Source: an uncultured Bacteroidales bacterium (GTDB lineage Bacteria; Bacteroidota; Bacteroidia; Bacteroidales; UBA932). Taken from it: a DNA stretch of 62,376 bases. Positions 49,605 through 59,400 of the stretch are shown in pieces. The number at the start of each line of letters is the position of its first letter. Position 1 is the first letter of the stretch. Below the pieces are notes generated by a model. The model made no database searches and had not been told where the DNA came from. It saw only the letters and a program-made list of their open reading frames with translations. A program made the translations under genes and the position numbers. The stretch covers positions 1 through 62,376 of the forward strand of contig CAJODQ010000010.1 in assembly GCA_905233345.1 (NCBI GenBank). Direction: 5' to 3'.

Positions 49605-52600
49605 ATGGCAACCCCGACCATGAGATTGTCTTCCCTCCCCGGCTCATTCCGCAGTCTTCTGATGCTGAGTATCCTGACGGTTGCCTGCTCATCGCAGGGC
49701 CCTTCCACGAACTTCGCATTGCGGCACCGCGCCTATCACTCCAGTGCCATCGACTTCAACGCCACGGCCCAGCTGGCCGTGGACGGCATCATCGAGACCG
49801 ACATGCCCTACTGGATCGAAGTGTGGAAGAATGAGGACGAAATGCTGTCGAAAATCGAGCACGACGTGCCTTTCGACCCGCGGCCGTGGAGCACGGTGAC
49901 CGCAGAAGGGCCGCACGCTGAATTGTCTGTGCGCACCTTCGGCTTCCGGGAGCCGGTCGACCGGATCACCATGACCTTTTCGGCAGGTCTGCGGGAAGGG
50001 GTGCAACAGAGTCCGTTTACAGCCAGCCTGATGAGCCAGGACGGCAGCGGACAATGGAAAGTGGAGAAACGCTTCCAGGGCGTCTACGCCGGAAAGGCCC
50101 TCACCCTGCCCTGGGATGCCCCGCGCAGGATGGCGCCCGAGCGCTGGAAATTCATCGTGGACATGCCGGAAGCCGAGACGGTCGTCTGGCAGGAATGGCT
50201 CTTTTTCCGGGACGGCAAACGGCTGACGATGCTCGCCTCGGAGCATTTCAGCAGTGTCTGGACATCTGCCACGGGCGACCGGGAATGGCTGTTGGTCGAT
50301 TTGGGGCAGCCGCGCAGTTTCCGGGAGATCCGCCTGCACTGGCTCAACGCACCGAAGCACGGCGCGCTGCAGGTCGGAACGGATTCCTCCAGCTGGCACA
50401 CCGTGGCGGAGCTGGGAGGCAGCGGCGCGGTGCGGTGCGACACGCTGCGCATAAGCGGTCGCGGCCGCTGGATACGGATCCTGCTCGACGCTTCGACCAA
50501 CGGGATGCCCTACATGCTCAGTGAATTAGAAGTGCTGGGACGCGGAAGGCAGAAAGCGCTGGTTACGCCCGAAGGCTGGCCCGTGGACGCCTCAGTCCAT
50601 CACGACCTCGACCATCGCATCGACCTCGACCGGAACTGGCTCGTCGCCCGTCAGCCGGAGGCCAACGATCCCGGGAGCTGGATTCCCGCCTCGGTACCCG
50701 GCACTGTCCTGTCGAGCTACCTGGACGGCGGCATGCTCCCGAATCCGAATTTTGGTGACAATCAGCAGTATATCAGCGAGTCCTACTTCCTGTCGCCCTT
50801 CATCTACCGCACCCGCTTCGCCCTCCCCCGCAGCTACCGCTCCGGCGTTGAAGACGAACGCATGCTGCTGCATTTCGACGGTATCAACTGGAAAGCCATC
50901 GTCTTCCTGAACGGATCATCTGTCGGTATCATTGAGGGCGCTTTTACCGATGCCACCTTCGACATCACGCCCCTGCTGACGGCGGACAACCGGCTGGAAG
51001 TAATTGTCATGCCGCCGGGCCATCCGGGCATGACCAAGGCGAACACCCTGGAGCGCTGCGCCCCCAACGGCGGGGTGCTGGGTGCCGACAACCCCACTTT
51101 CCACGCCTCCATCGGCTGGGACTGGATTCCGACCATCCGCGGCCGCAACATGGGCATCTGGAACGACGTGTGGCTCGAACGCATCGGTCCCGTGCAACTC
51201 ACGGAGCCCACCGCAACGCCCCTCTTCGCGGCGCTGGAGACCCTTCCGCCCATCCTCGACACCAGCCAGGTGCGGATCCGCCTGGGCGCCACGCTGGTCA
51301 ACCGCGCAGAATATGCCGTGGAAGCCCTGTGGGAAGGCAGCTACGGTGATGTCCCCTTCAGCCAGTCCGTCTGGCTGCCGGCGGGCGGATCCCAGCGCGT
51401 CACGACCGAAATCACCCTCAAGAACCCGCGGCTCTGGTGGCCCAACGGCTACGGCGAACCGCATCTCTACACGGTCGACATGCGTATTCGCGGCAGCGAT
51501 GCGCTCCGATTCCAGTCCGGTGTCCGTCGCTTCGACTACGACACTTCCGACGGTACGCTACGCATCTGGATCAACGGCCGTCGGCTGGTGGGGCGTGGCG
51601 GCAACTGGGGTTTCAGCGAAAGCAACCTGCGCTACCGGGCGGAAGATTATGAGCGGGCGATGCAGCTGCACCGCCACGAGAACTTCAATCTGGTCCGCAA
51701 CTGGGTGGGCATGACCGGCGACGAAGAATTCTATGAGGCCGCCGACCGCAACGGCATCCTCGTATGGCAGGATTTCTGGCTGGCCAATCCCGCCCGCCGA
51801 CGAGGCTCTGTTCATGGCCAATGCCGAAAACCTGCTGAAACGCATCCGCAACCACCCGAGCCTCCTGCTCTGGTGCGGACGCAACGAGGGCTATCCGCCC
51901 GTCTCGCTCGACACGGCGCTGCACGCGCTCGTGGCCCGCGAAGATCCACAGCGCTATTACATCTCCTCATCGGCCGACGAGGTGGTGTCGGGCCGGGGAC
52001 CCTATTACCGCCTCCCGGCCAAAGACTACTGGCAACTCGACCAGCGCCCCGGGTACCGCAACGAGAGCCGCATGTTCCACAGCGAACGCGGCATGCCCAA
52101 CTTCCCGAACTACGAGAGCCTGATCGAAATGATGCCGGCTTCCCAGGCCTGGCCGCCGACCCGCCTCTGGGGCGTCCATGACTTTGCGCTGCAGAGCGCC
52201 CAGCGGGGACAGACCTTCATCGATGCCGTCAACGCCTACTTCGGACCTTCCCCCGACGGCGAGACCTTTGCCCAACGGGCCCAATGGGTCAACTACGACG
52301 GATACCGGGCCATGTTTGAGAGCCGCAGCCGCGAGCGGCGCGGACTCCTGCTCTGGATGAGCCACCCGGCCTGGCCTTCCATGGCCTTCTGCACCTACGA
52401 CTGGTTCCTCGACGGCACAGCCGCTTACTACGCCTGCCGCAAAGCCTGCGAGCCCCTGCACATCCAGTGGAACCCGGCCAGCCGGCTGGTGGAGGTCGTG
52501 AACTACAGTGCGGGCGACCAGCACGGGCTGCGTGCCGTGGCCACGCTCTACACGGAAGACGGCCAGGCAGCCAGCCGCCGCGACACGACGCTGGCCCTGC

Positions 52601-53067
52601 GGGAAGATACGACCATGGAGCTCTTCTCCCTGGATTTCCAACGCGCCGGTCTCAACGGCAATCCGCGCTGGGGCCACCAGGTCTGCTTCCTCCGCCTCCA
52701 GTTGTTCAACGGGGCCGAAGTGGTGTCGCACAACGACTACGCTATCGCGGCGGAAGAAGACAACTACCGGCAGCTCAACGGTCTGCCCAACGCCCATGTC
52801 AAACTGTCCCGCAAGCGCGCCCGCAACGGACAGCAGGCCGCCGTCACGGTGACCAACACCTCCGACGTTCCGGCCCTGATGCTTCACTTCGTAGCCCGCC
52901 GCGGCGACGGCACCCGCCTGCTTCCCGCCCTCTGGTCGGACAACTACATCCACCTGATGCCCGGCGAAGAACGCGTGCTGCACTTCGAAACCCCGGGAGA
53001 CAACGCACATGCACTCGTCGAGGTCCGCGGTTTCAATGTCCCGGTCAGCGAGATACTCGTACGCTAA
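49605..53067 (+). pseudogene. GH2 family glycosidase lipoprotein, frameshifted (exo-beta-glucosaminidase/beta-mannosidase type)
   Basis: Two frames together encode about 1150 residues. The first part (49605 to about 51794) has a lipobox (LTVAC), a discoidin-like domain (VDGIIETDMPYWIEVW) and GH2 sugar-binding and sandwich domains (HFDGINWKAIVFLNG), then FYEAADRNGILVWQDFWLANPA. The protein then continues only in the next frame from about 51796: ADEALFMANAENLLKRIRNHPSLLLWCGRNEGYPP, with the acid/base Glu, and FHSERGMPNFPNYESL, with the likely nucleophile Glu. The break is in CCCGCCCGCC at 51789-51798: one extra C, or loss of about 14 bases. A sequencing or assembly error is possible, in which case the gene is intact. 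Confidence 0.85.
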
Positions 53068-53073
53068 ATTTAC

Positions 53074-53081
53074 TATCTTTG
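53074..53081 (+). promoter_or_regulatory. -7 promoter box TATCTTTG for the M13 peptidase
   Basis: TATCTTTG 28 bases before the ATG at 53110, just after the GH2 stop codon. Confidence 0.6.
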
Positions 53082-53109
53082 CGGCTTTGGAAATCATCAA
53101 TTCAAAAAC

Positions 53110-55134
53110 ATGAAAAAAATGTTGTTTTTCCTGGCCGCTGCCGGGCTCATTGCAGCCTCCTGCGGCACCAAGCCTGCCAAGACGGCCGGGCTCAACTACG
53201 ACTACATGGACACCACCGCCCGTCCGGGCGACGATTTTGCGAAGTACGCCACCGGCCACTGGGGCGACTTCAACCCGCAGCCGCCGGAGTATCCTTCCTG
53301 GGGCGCTTTCACCAAGCTCGCTGAAGAGAACACCAAGACCCTGGCCAGCCTGATCCAGGGAATCGCAGCCCAGGACAATGAGAAAGGCAGCATCGCCCAG
53401 AAGATCGGCGACCTCTACAACATGGCCATGGACTCGGCACGCCTGAATGCCGAAGGCGCCGCTCCGCTGAAGGCCCACCTCGCCGAGATTGACGCCCTCG
53501 ACAGCCGCGAAGCGCTCCTGCAATACTGCGCCAGGGAGCACGACAACCTCCTCTTCGGCATGTATGTCGACGCCGACGAGAAGGATTCCGACAACAACAT
53601 CGTCGCCATCGTCCAGGGCGGTCTTACCCTCCGCAACAAGGAGTACTACTCCTCCAAGGACCCGCAGAACGTGATGGTCCGCGAAGCCACGAAAGAGCAT
53701 ATGCAGAAGCTCTTCGAACTGGCCGGCTACCCGGAGAAAGAAGCGGCCGCCAAGGTTGCCCGCATCTGGGCACTGGAGACCGAACTCGCCGCTGCGCACT
53801 ATTCCATGGAAGAGCAGCGCATCCCTGAAAAGAACTACCACAAGATGAGCGTGGACGAACTGATGGCTGCCTGCGCTCCCTTCGACTGGAAAGACTATCT
53901 CAAGAATTATCGTTACGACAAGACGACGGAGGTCGATCTCGGCCAGCCCGAGCCGGTGGCCAAGGCCTGCCGTATGCTCATGAGCACGCCGCTCGAAACC
54001 CTCAAGGATGTCTATCGCTGGAAGCTCATCAACAGCGCCTCCTCCCTGCTGTCCGATGATTTTGCACAGGAGGATTTCGAATACAGCCGCAAGATTTATG
54101 GCACCCAGGAGATCACGCCGCGTTGGAAACGTGCCGTCAATCTGGTGGACGGCCTGATGTCAGACGCTGTCGGTCAGTTGTATGTCGAGAAGTTCTTCCC
54201 GCCGGAGGCCAAGACCGAGATGGTCGAACTGGTCGGCAAACTCCAGAAATCGCTGGGTGAGCGCATCCAGGCGCAGGAATGGATGACCGAAGAGACCAAG
54301 ACCAAAGCCCTCGAGAAACTTGCCGCCTTCCACGTGAAAGTGGGCTATCCCGACAAGTGGGACGACCTGACGCCGCTGGTCATCGACCCCGAGAAATCAC
54401 TCTATGAGAACGCGCGTGCCGCTTCCGAGTTTTACTGGAACCTGAACTACGACAAGCGCTACAACAAGCCGGTCGACAAGGACGAATGGCTGATGCCCGC
54501 CCAGATGGTCAATGCCTACTACAACCCGACCAGCAACGAAATCTGCTTCCCTGCCGGCATCCTGCAGCCGCCGTTCTTCGACTTGCAGGCTGACGCCGCC
54601 GCCAACTATGGCGCCATCGGCGTGGTCATCGGCCACGAGATGACCCATGGCTTCGACGACCAGGGCCGTCTCTACACGAAGGAAGGCAATCTCCAGAATT
54701 GGTGGACCGATGCCGACGCAGAGGCCTTCAAGAAACCCTGCGACGCCATGACAGACTACTTCGACAGCCTCTGGGTCATCCCGAACGAACTCCACGCCAA
54801 CGGCAAGCTCACCCTGGGTGAGAACCTGGCGGACCACGGCGGCCTCAACATCGCCTACAACGCCTTCCAGATGTGGCAGAAAGAGCATGGCCGCCTCGGC
54901 GACGACCACGGTTTCACGCCCGAGCAGCGCTTCTTCCTCGCCTATGCCAACGTGTGGGCCGGCAGCACCTCCGAAGAGATGCTCCGCTACCAGACCATGA
55001 TGGACGTGCACTCCGTGCATTACCTCCGCATCAACGGCGCCCTCGCCCAGTGCGACTACTGGTATGACGCCTTCGGCATCCAGCCCGGCGACGCCTACTA
55101 TGTGGCACCCGAGAACCGCGTGAAAGTCTGGTAA
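53110..55134 (+). CDS. M13 family zinc metallopeptidase lipoprotein (PepO/neprilysin-like)
   Basis: Protein of 674 residues with a lipoprotein signal (AASC, Cys18). The N-terminal peptidase_M13_N region (about 30-410) begins with DTTARPGDDFAKYATGHW. The catalytic domain has HEMTH at 509-513 in VVIGHEMTHGFDD, the third-ligand motif ENLADHGGL near residue 572, and a C-terminal P-x-NRVKVW typical of the family. It degrades small extracellular peptides at the cell surface. Length is normal. A hairpin terminator follows. Confidence 0.95.
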   Translation: MKKMLFFLAAAGLIAASCGTKPAKTAGLNYDYMDTTARPGDDFAKYATGHWGDFNPQPPEYPSWGAFTKLAEENTKTLASLIQGIAAQDNEKGSIAQKIGDLYNMAMDSARLNAEGAAPLKAHLAEIDALDSREALLQYCAREHDNLLFGMYVDADEKDSDNNIVAIVQGGLTLRNKEYYSSKDPQNVMVREATKEHMQKLFELAGYPEKEAAAKVARIWALETELAAAHYSMEEQRIPEKNYHKMSVDELMAACAPFDWKDYLKNYRYDKTTEVDLGQPEPVAKACRMLMSTPLETLKDVYRWKLINSASSLLSDDFAQEDFEYSRKIYGTQEITPRWKRAVNLVDGLMSDAVGQLYVEKFFPPEAKTEMVELVGKLQKSLGERIQAQEWMTEETKTKALEKLAAFHVKVGYPDKWDDLTPLVIDPEKSLYENARAASEFYWNLNYDKRYNKPVDKDEWLMPAQMVNAYYNPTSNEICFPAGILQPPFFDLQADAAANYGAIGVVIGHEMTHGFDDQGRLYTKEGNLQNWWTDADAEAFKKPCDAMTDYFDSLWVIPNELHANGKLTLGENLADHGGLNIAYNAFQMWQKEHGRLGDDHGFTPEQRFFLAYANVWAGSTSEEMLRYQTMMDVHSVHYLRINGALAQCDYWYDAFGIQPGDAYYVAPENRVKVW

Positions 55135-55183
55135 CGACGCCCGTCCCGTGGCGCTTCGCTATCTGACGATCCGTCGTTTAAAC

Positions 55184-55217
55184 AAAACCGCTTGCGTCAT
55201 TGTACGCAAGCGGTTTT
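55184..55217 (+). terminator. Terminator after the M13 peptidase gene
   Basis: Perfect 14-bp stem AAAACCGCTTGCGT (55184-55197) with 55204-55217, six-base loop, T-rich 3' arm; probably also used by msrA from the other strand. Confidence 0.8.
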
Positions 55218-55256
55218 CGTTAATTCGCTGATACATAAGTACCCTTCTGCCACGCA

Positions 55257-55772
55257 TCAATCGCGCTCAGGGCGCGTTTCGCGGGCGAAGCGGAAAAGTT
55301 CGAGCGGGAGATGGCAATAGCCGTCCGGATTCTTGTTCAGGTAGTCCTGATGGTAGTCTTCGGCGCGGTAAAAGTTCTGCAGCGGCCCGACCTCGACGGC
55401 GAGGGGCGCAACGAACGCACGCTGCACTTCGTCAAAGATCGCGCGGATCTTCGGAAGGTCGTTCGAATCGGCGTAGTAAATTCCTGTCCGATAGCGGGTT
55501 CCTTCATCTTCGCCCTGCTTGTTCAGCGAGGTCGGGTCAATGGCTTTGAAGAACATGCGCAGCAGGAACTTCAGGCCGACACGCTCCGGGTCATAGCGGA
55601 CATGCACCGTTTCGGCATATCCGGTGGTATCGGTGTAGACTTCCTTGTAGCTGGGGTCGGGCGTGTGTCCGTTGGCGAAGCCAACCTCTGTCATGACAAC
55701 GCCTTCGATCTGCTGAAAAAAATGCTCGGTGCCCCAGAAGCAGCCGCCGGCCAAATAAATGTCTTTATGCAT
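55257..55772 (-). CDS. msrA: Peptide-methionine (S)-S-oxide reductase MsrA
   Basis: Cytosolic protein of 171 residues. The catalytic Cys is in AGGCFWGTEHFF near residue 11, with GYAETVHVRYDP and the C-terminal YHQDYLNKNPDGYCH also typical of MsrA. It repairs oxidised methionine using thioredoxin. No fused MsrB domain. The ATG overlaps the stop of the TIGR04076 gene by 8 bases, so the two are coupled. Confidence 0.95.
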   Translation of the reverse strand: MHKDIYLAGGCFWGTEHFFQQIEGVVMTEVGFANGHTPDPSYKEVYTDTTGYAETVHVRYDPERVGLKFLLRMFFKAIDPTSLNKQGEDEGTRYRTGIYYADSNDLPKIRAIFDEVQRAFVAPLAVEVGPLQNFYRAEDYHQDYLNKNPDGYCHLPLELFRFARETRPERD

Positions 55773-56076
55773 GATAATCCATTATTTCGATATAAAAACT
55801 GAACGGTCGGAAACCGTCGTTGCAACTGATCATGGCGCTCATGGGGTTCTGCATCCACCCGTCGAAGAAGTTCCCTTCGCCGCGGGCCAGTGATTCGACA
55901 AAGGGCCGCATCACCTCCCAGGCCGACGGGCACAGCCCTTCCGGCCGCTGTCCGTCCACGGAAATCCACTGCTGACCCGGACGGACCTCGCAGGCATGCT
56001 CGATCGGGTTTTCATATAGCGCCATCAAATCGGGATACACCGTCTGGCGGACAGCCGTGATCCGGACTGCGTTCAT
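55765..56076 (-). CDS. TIGR04076 family protein
   Basis: Protein of 103 residues with ITAVRQTVYPDLMALYENPIEHACEVRPGQQW and the conserved FFDGWMQNPMSAMISCNDGFRPFSFYIE, the hallmark of TIGR04076. The conserved Cys in ISCNDG may be functional. Role unknown. It lies 3 bases after the PIG-L gene and overlaps msrA. Confidence 0.82.
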   Translation of the reverse strand: MNAVRITAVRQTVYPDLMALYENPIEHACEVRPGQQWISVDGQRPEGLCPSAWEVMRPFVESLARGEGNFFDGWMQNPMSAMISCNDGFRPFSFYIEIMDYHA

Positions 56077-56079
56077 AGT

Positions 56080-56838
56080 CTAGACGAGTGAGACGGGTTC
56101 CACATGGTGAAGGAAGGCTTCGGCGAAAGCGCTGCGGCATTCGAGACCACGGAAGCGTTCCATCGGGTCGTGCCACTCCTTCATGAGCTCTTCCAGCTGC
56201 TGGCTCTCGTGACAGAAACAGGCCTTGTACTTGCGGTCGCGGGTCGCGCTGATGTCCACCCAGTCAGACGGATGGAACATCTGTGTCTGCGTACCGCTCA
56301 TCACCTCGAAATAGTATAGTTCGAAGCGGCGGTCAAGCCGGCGCCAGGCATCCAGCACCAGAATGCCGCAGACGGCGTGGTCGCGGTGCCCGTCGATGGG
56401 CCAGTGTGTGATGACGACATCCGGCTTCTCGCGGTCGAGCAACTCCCGCATTTCACGATAACGCTCGAGGTTCACCTCCGTGCTGCCGTCAATCTGGTCC
56501 ATGAACAACGGCCGGGCACCCGTGGCTGCACAAGCGGCTTCCGCCTCTTTTTTCCGGATGGCCGCAGCCTCGGCGTGGCTCTTGCCGGCAATCCCCGCCT
56601 CCCCTTTCGTGAGATAGACGCACACCACTTCGTGCCCCGCATCGGTGAGCAGGCAGATGGTTCCGCCCGCCGCGGTTTCAGGATCATCGGGGTGCGCCCC
56701 GATCACGAGAATCTTCTTGCGGTCCTTGCGTTTGCCCGCCGGCGTCATGCCGGCCGCTGCAGCATCCAGCGGAATGCCGCCGAGGATGGTCAGCGCGGCG
56801 GCCCCGCCTGCTGCCTTCAACATTGATCTTCGGTTCAT
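56080..56838 (-). CDS. PIG-L family deacetylase with twin-arginine signal
   Basis: Protein of 252 residues. The N-terminus MNRRSMLKAAGGAAALTILGG is a twin-arginine (Tat) signal, so the folded metalloenzyme should be exported. The zinc-binding motifs are GAHPDDPETAAGG near residue 49 and WPIDGHRDHAVCG near residue 145. PIG-L/LmbE enzymes remove acetyl groups from N-acetyl-glucosaminyl substrates; the substrate here is unknown. The ATG at 56838 lies 5 bases after a TAACTTTG box, and sequence upstream in frame is non-homologous. The TatAC machinery is encoded at the left end of the window. Confidence 0.88.
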   Translation of the reverse strand: MNRRSMLKAAGGAAALTILGGIPLDAAAAGMTPAGKRKDRKKILVIGAHPDDPETAAGGTICLLTDAGHEVVCVYLTKGEAGIAGKSHAEAAAIRKKEAEAACAATGARPLFMDQIDGSTEVNLERYREMRELLDREKPDVVITHWPIDGHRDHAVCGILVLDAWRRLDRRFELYYFEVMSGTQTQMFHPSDWVDISATRDRKYKACFCHESQQLEELMKEWHDPMERFRGLECRSAFAEAFLHHVEPVSLV

Positions 56839-56843
56839 GTCGT

Positions 56844-56851
56844 CAAAGTTA
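56844..56851 (-). promoter_or_regulatory. -7 promoter box TAACTTTG for the PIG-L gene, near-leaderless
   Basis: Minus-strand TAACTTTG ends 5 bases before the ATG at 56838, in the short gap after the alpha/beta hydrolase. Confidence 0.62.
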
Positions 56852-56878
56852 GAAAAAAACAAATCTGTTCCAGCCCGG

Positions 56879-57742
56879 TCAGCGCATGTGCCGGGTGAGG
56901 AAATCAAGCACGTAGCTGTAATACAGTTTGCGGTGCTCCGGTTTCCAAAAGCCGTGACCGGCGCCGAATATCAGGTGAAGTTCGCAGTGGTCATAGACAT
57001 TGGAGGCCAGCGCAGCATACTCGGGCTTGACCAGGCTGTCCTCGGTCCCATGGATGATGAGCACGTCGCCCTGATAGCCGGCAATTTCCTGATAGATGTC
57101 AAAATCGTCGTAAAACGGTTCATAAAAGACCCGGCCGAGACGCATTCCCATGATCGTGACGGTGTCAGGGATGTTCTCGCGCGTCGGGAAAAGCGCAAAT
57201 CCGTCGTCCGGAATGCACAAGGCAGGGTATACGAGCACGATGGATTTGATCTTGCCGGCGGCATAAGGGGCGGCCAGGGCCGAGACACATCCGCCCTGGC
57301 TTTCGCCCAGCAGGAAGACATGCTCCGTATCCACGCAGTCCCAGCTGCGGACCATGTCGAGGATATCCAAGAGATTCTGGCGTTCCGTGAAGAGCGTCAT
57401 CTCTTCCGTGCGGCCTTCGCTGCGGCTGTGGACAGAGCCACCGGCAAAATCATAGCAACAGCACACGTACCCCAGTTTGGCCAGCGTGTCGACCATTGCA
57501 TAAAAGCCCATGTGCGTGCCGTTGTAGCCATGCGAGAGGATCACGGCCGGATGCTTGCCGGGCGAACGCGGAATGAAAGCCTCGCCATAGAGGCGGTTCC
57601 CACCGCTCGTGCACGAGATTTCACGCATTTCATAAGAGGGATCACTGGGCGCCTGCCACTGCCGGGCCGGCATCTGTGCAAAGGTCGTCAGCGAGCACAA
57701 CGCCGCCGCCAGGACACAGAAGAATTGTCGGTATGCCTTCAT
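56879..57742 (-). CDS. Secreted alpha/beta hydrolase (esterase/dienelactone hydrolase-like)
   Basis: Protein of 287 residues with a signal peptide (MKAYRQFFCVLAAALCSLTTFAQ). The alpha/beta fold shows an oxyanion HGYNGTH segment, nucleophile Ser in GESQGGCVSALA near residue 150, Asp in LIIHGTEDSLVKPEY and His in FGAGHGFWKPEH. It resembles secreted feruloyl-esterase or acyl-hydrolase proteins of gut Bacteroidetes; the substrate is unknown. The start at 57742 is set by the signal peptide; an in-frame ATG at 57760 is also possible. Confidence 0.85.
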   Translation of the reverse strand: MKAYRQFFCVLAAALCSLTTFAQMPARQWQAPSDPSYEMREISCTSGGNRLYGEAFIPRSPGKHPAVILSHGYNGTHMGFYAMVDTLAKLGYVCCCYDFAGGSVHSRSEGRTEEMTLFTERQNLLDILDMVRSWDCVDTEHVFLLGESQGGCVSALAAPYAAGKIKSIVLVYPALCIPDDGFALFPTRENIPDTVTIMGMRLGRVFYEPFYDDFDIYQEIAGYQGDVLIIHGTEDSLVKPEYAALASNVYDHCELHLIFGAGHGFWKPEHRKLYYSYVLDFLTRHMR

Positions 57743-57768
57743 GATGGTTCGGTTTTGCATTGGGATTT

Positions 57769-57776
57769 CAAAGTTA
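57769..57776 (-). promoter_or_regulatory. -7 promoter box TAACTTTG for the alpha/beta hydrolase
   Basis: Minus-strand TAACTTTG 26 bases before the ATG at 57742. Confidence 0.55.
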
Positions 57777-57837
57777 GGCAATTTTCTTCAGGAAACCGCA
57801 TCCCGGTTCTAAAAGAACCGTGTGTCGCTTTTTTTCG

Positions 57838-57845
57838 TATCTTTG
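57838..57845 (+). promoter_or_regulatory. -7 promoter box TATCTTTG for the amidase gene
   Basis: TATCTTTG after a T run, 61 bases before the ATG at 57907, giving one of the longer leaders in the window. A small CGGTTC/GAACCG palindrome lies just upstream (about 57804-57820). Confidence 0.6.
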
Positions 57846-57906
57846 AGACTTATTGGATTACTGTGCACCTATAAAAAAGTGCAGCAAAACGAACAAAAAT
57901 TTGATT

Positions 57907-59397
57907 ATGAAAAGATTACATAGCTTACTCGCAGCCGTACTGCTGCTAACCCTCACAATCCCTGCATCGGCGGGCATCAGTTTCAGACGGTCCCCGCATT
58001 ACAACCAGGACACCGTCACCAACAGCCGCTACTACCTGGTCTGCATCACCGATCCGGGCAACCTCGCCGCCATCAACGGCGAACAGGTCAAGGTCTACAA
58101 GACCGGCACTTTCGGCCGCCAGTTGCGCCTTGTGGAAGGAGACAACCGCATCGAAGTGACCCTCTTCAAGGGCCAGGAGGTCGAGACCCGGGAAGTTCAT
58201 ATCTACTACCGCCCCGGGACCGGCCTCGTCAGCCGTCCCGCTGCTGAACCCCAGCTGGAAGACCGTCTTTTCTACGTCACCACGAAAGAAGGCGCCTACC
58301 TCCAGTACGGCTCCGGCAGCGACCGCCTCGGCGGTTCGAAGATGGGCTACCTGGATCCCGGCATTGTTTTGAAAGTCACGGGCGCCGTCGGCGACCTTTA
58401 CAAAGTGCAGCTCGCAACCAACCGCTTCGCCTACATCCACCAGGAAGACGTGGAGTTTTGCCCGCGCAGCAGCCGTATCGTCAACACCAACAACATGAAC
58501 CTCAACAACGTGGGCGACTGCGACCGCATCCGGCTCTCGCTCCCGGAGAAACTCCCCTACGCATCCTGGACTTCACTCGATCCGACCACCATCAACATCG
58601 ACGTGTTCGGCGCCATGAACAACAGCAACTGGATCACGCAGTACAACGAGTTGGGCATGGTGGACTATCTCGATGTGCAGCAGGTCGATAGCGACGTGCT
58701 GCGGCTCGTGCTCAAACTGAAAGACAAATACTGCTGGGGATACAGCGTGCATTACGACGGCAACGTGCTGCAGATTGAAGTCAAGCACACACCGAAGAAC
58801 CTGACGCTCAGAGGGATGACCATAGGCGTCGATGCCGGACACGGCGGCAGCGCCTCCGGCGCGGTGAGCAACACGGGTTTGAAAGAGAGCGACGTCAATC
58901 TGAGCATCGTTCGCGAAGTCGAGAAGCTCTTGCAGAAAAAAGGCGCCAACGTCGTGCTCAGCCGCACGGACGACCGCGACATGACCATGACCGAGCGCAA
59001 GAAGATCTTCCTCGACGCCAACATCGACCTGATGGTCTCGGTCCACAACAACGCCGGCGGCTCTCCGCTCTCCGCCATGGGCACCAGCACCTACTATAAG
59101 CACATCACGAACCGCGATCTGGCCGCCACGCTGCTCAGGCACATGCTAGAACTGAATGTTCCTTCCTACGGCCTGACCGGCAACTTCAACTTCTCGCTCA
59201 ACGCCCCGACGGAATATCCGAACGCCCTCGTCGAATGTCTCTTCATGAGCAGCCTTCCCGACGAAGAGATCCTGGCCGATCCCGCCAACCACCGGAAAAT
59301 CGCTGAAAAAATCGTCGCCGGCCTCGAAGACTATCTTGAACAAGTATCAATAGCAACTGGAAGAACAACGGCAAAAAACAAGAAAGGAAAGAAATGA
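57907..59397 (+). CDS. Secreted N-acetylmuramoyl-L-alanine amidase (Amidase_3) with SH3-like domain
   Basis: Protein of 496 residues with a signal peptide (1-22). A beta-rich region follows, including an SH3b-like domain (about 115-180, SKMGYLDPGIVLKVTGAVGD), then a C-terminal Amidase_3 domain. The zinc and catalytic residues are His in GVDAGHGGSASGA near residue 313, Glu in LKESDVNLSI, His in MVSVHNNAGG, and Glu in NALVECLFMSS. It cleaves the MurNAc-L-Ala bond. A basic Lys-rich tail ends the protein. The only downstream sequence before uvrB is a pair of palindromic repeats. Confidence 0.92.
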   Translation: MKRLHSLLAAVLLLTLTIPASAGISFRRSPHYNQDTVTNSRYYLVCITDPGNLAAINGEQVKVYKTGTFGRQLRLVEGDNRIEVTLFKGQEVETREVHIYYRPGTGLVSRPAAEPQLEDRLFYVTTKEGAYLQYGSGSDRLGGSKMGYLDPGIVLKVTGAVGDLYKVQLATNRFAYIHQEDVEFCPRSSRIVNTNNMNLNNVGDCDRIRLSLPEKLPYASWTSLDPTTINIDVFGAMNNSNWITQYNELGMVDYLDVQQVDSDVLRLVLKLKDKYCWGYSVHYDGNVLQIEVKHTPKNLTLRGMTIGVDAGHGGSASGAVSNTGLKESDVNLSIVREVEKLLQKKGANVVLSRTDDRDMTMTERKKIFLDANIDLMVSVHNNAGGSPLSAMGTSTYYKHITNRDLAATLLRHMLELNVPSYGLTGNFNFSLNAPTEYPNALVECLFMSSLPDEEILADPANHRKIAEKIVAGLEDYLEQVSIATGRTTAKNKKGKK

Positions 59398-59400
59398 CTG

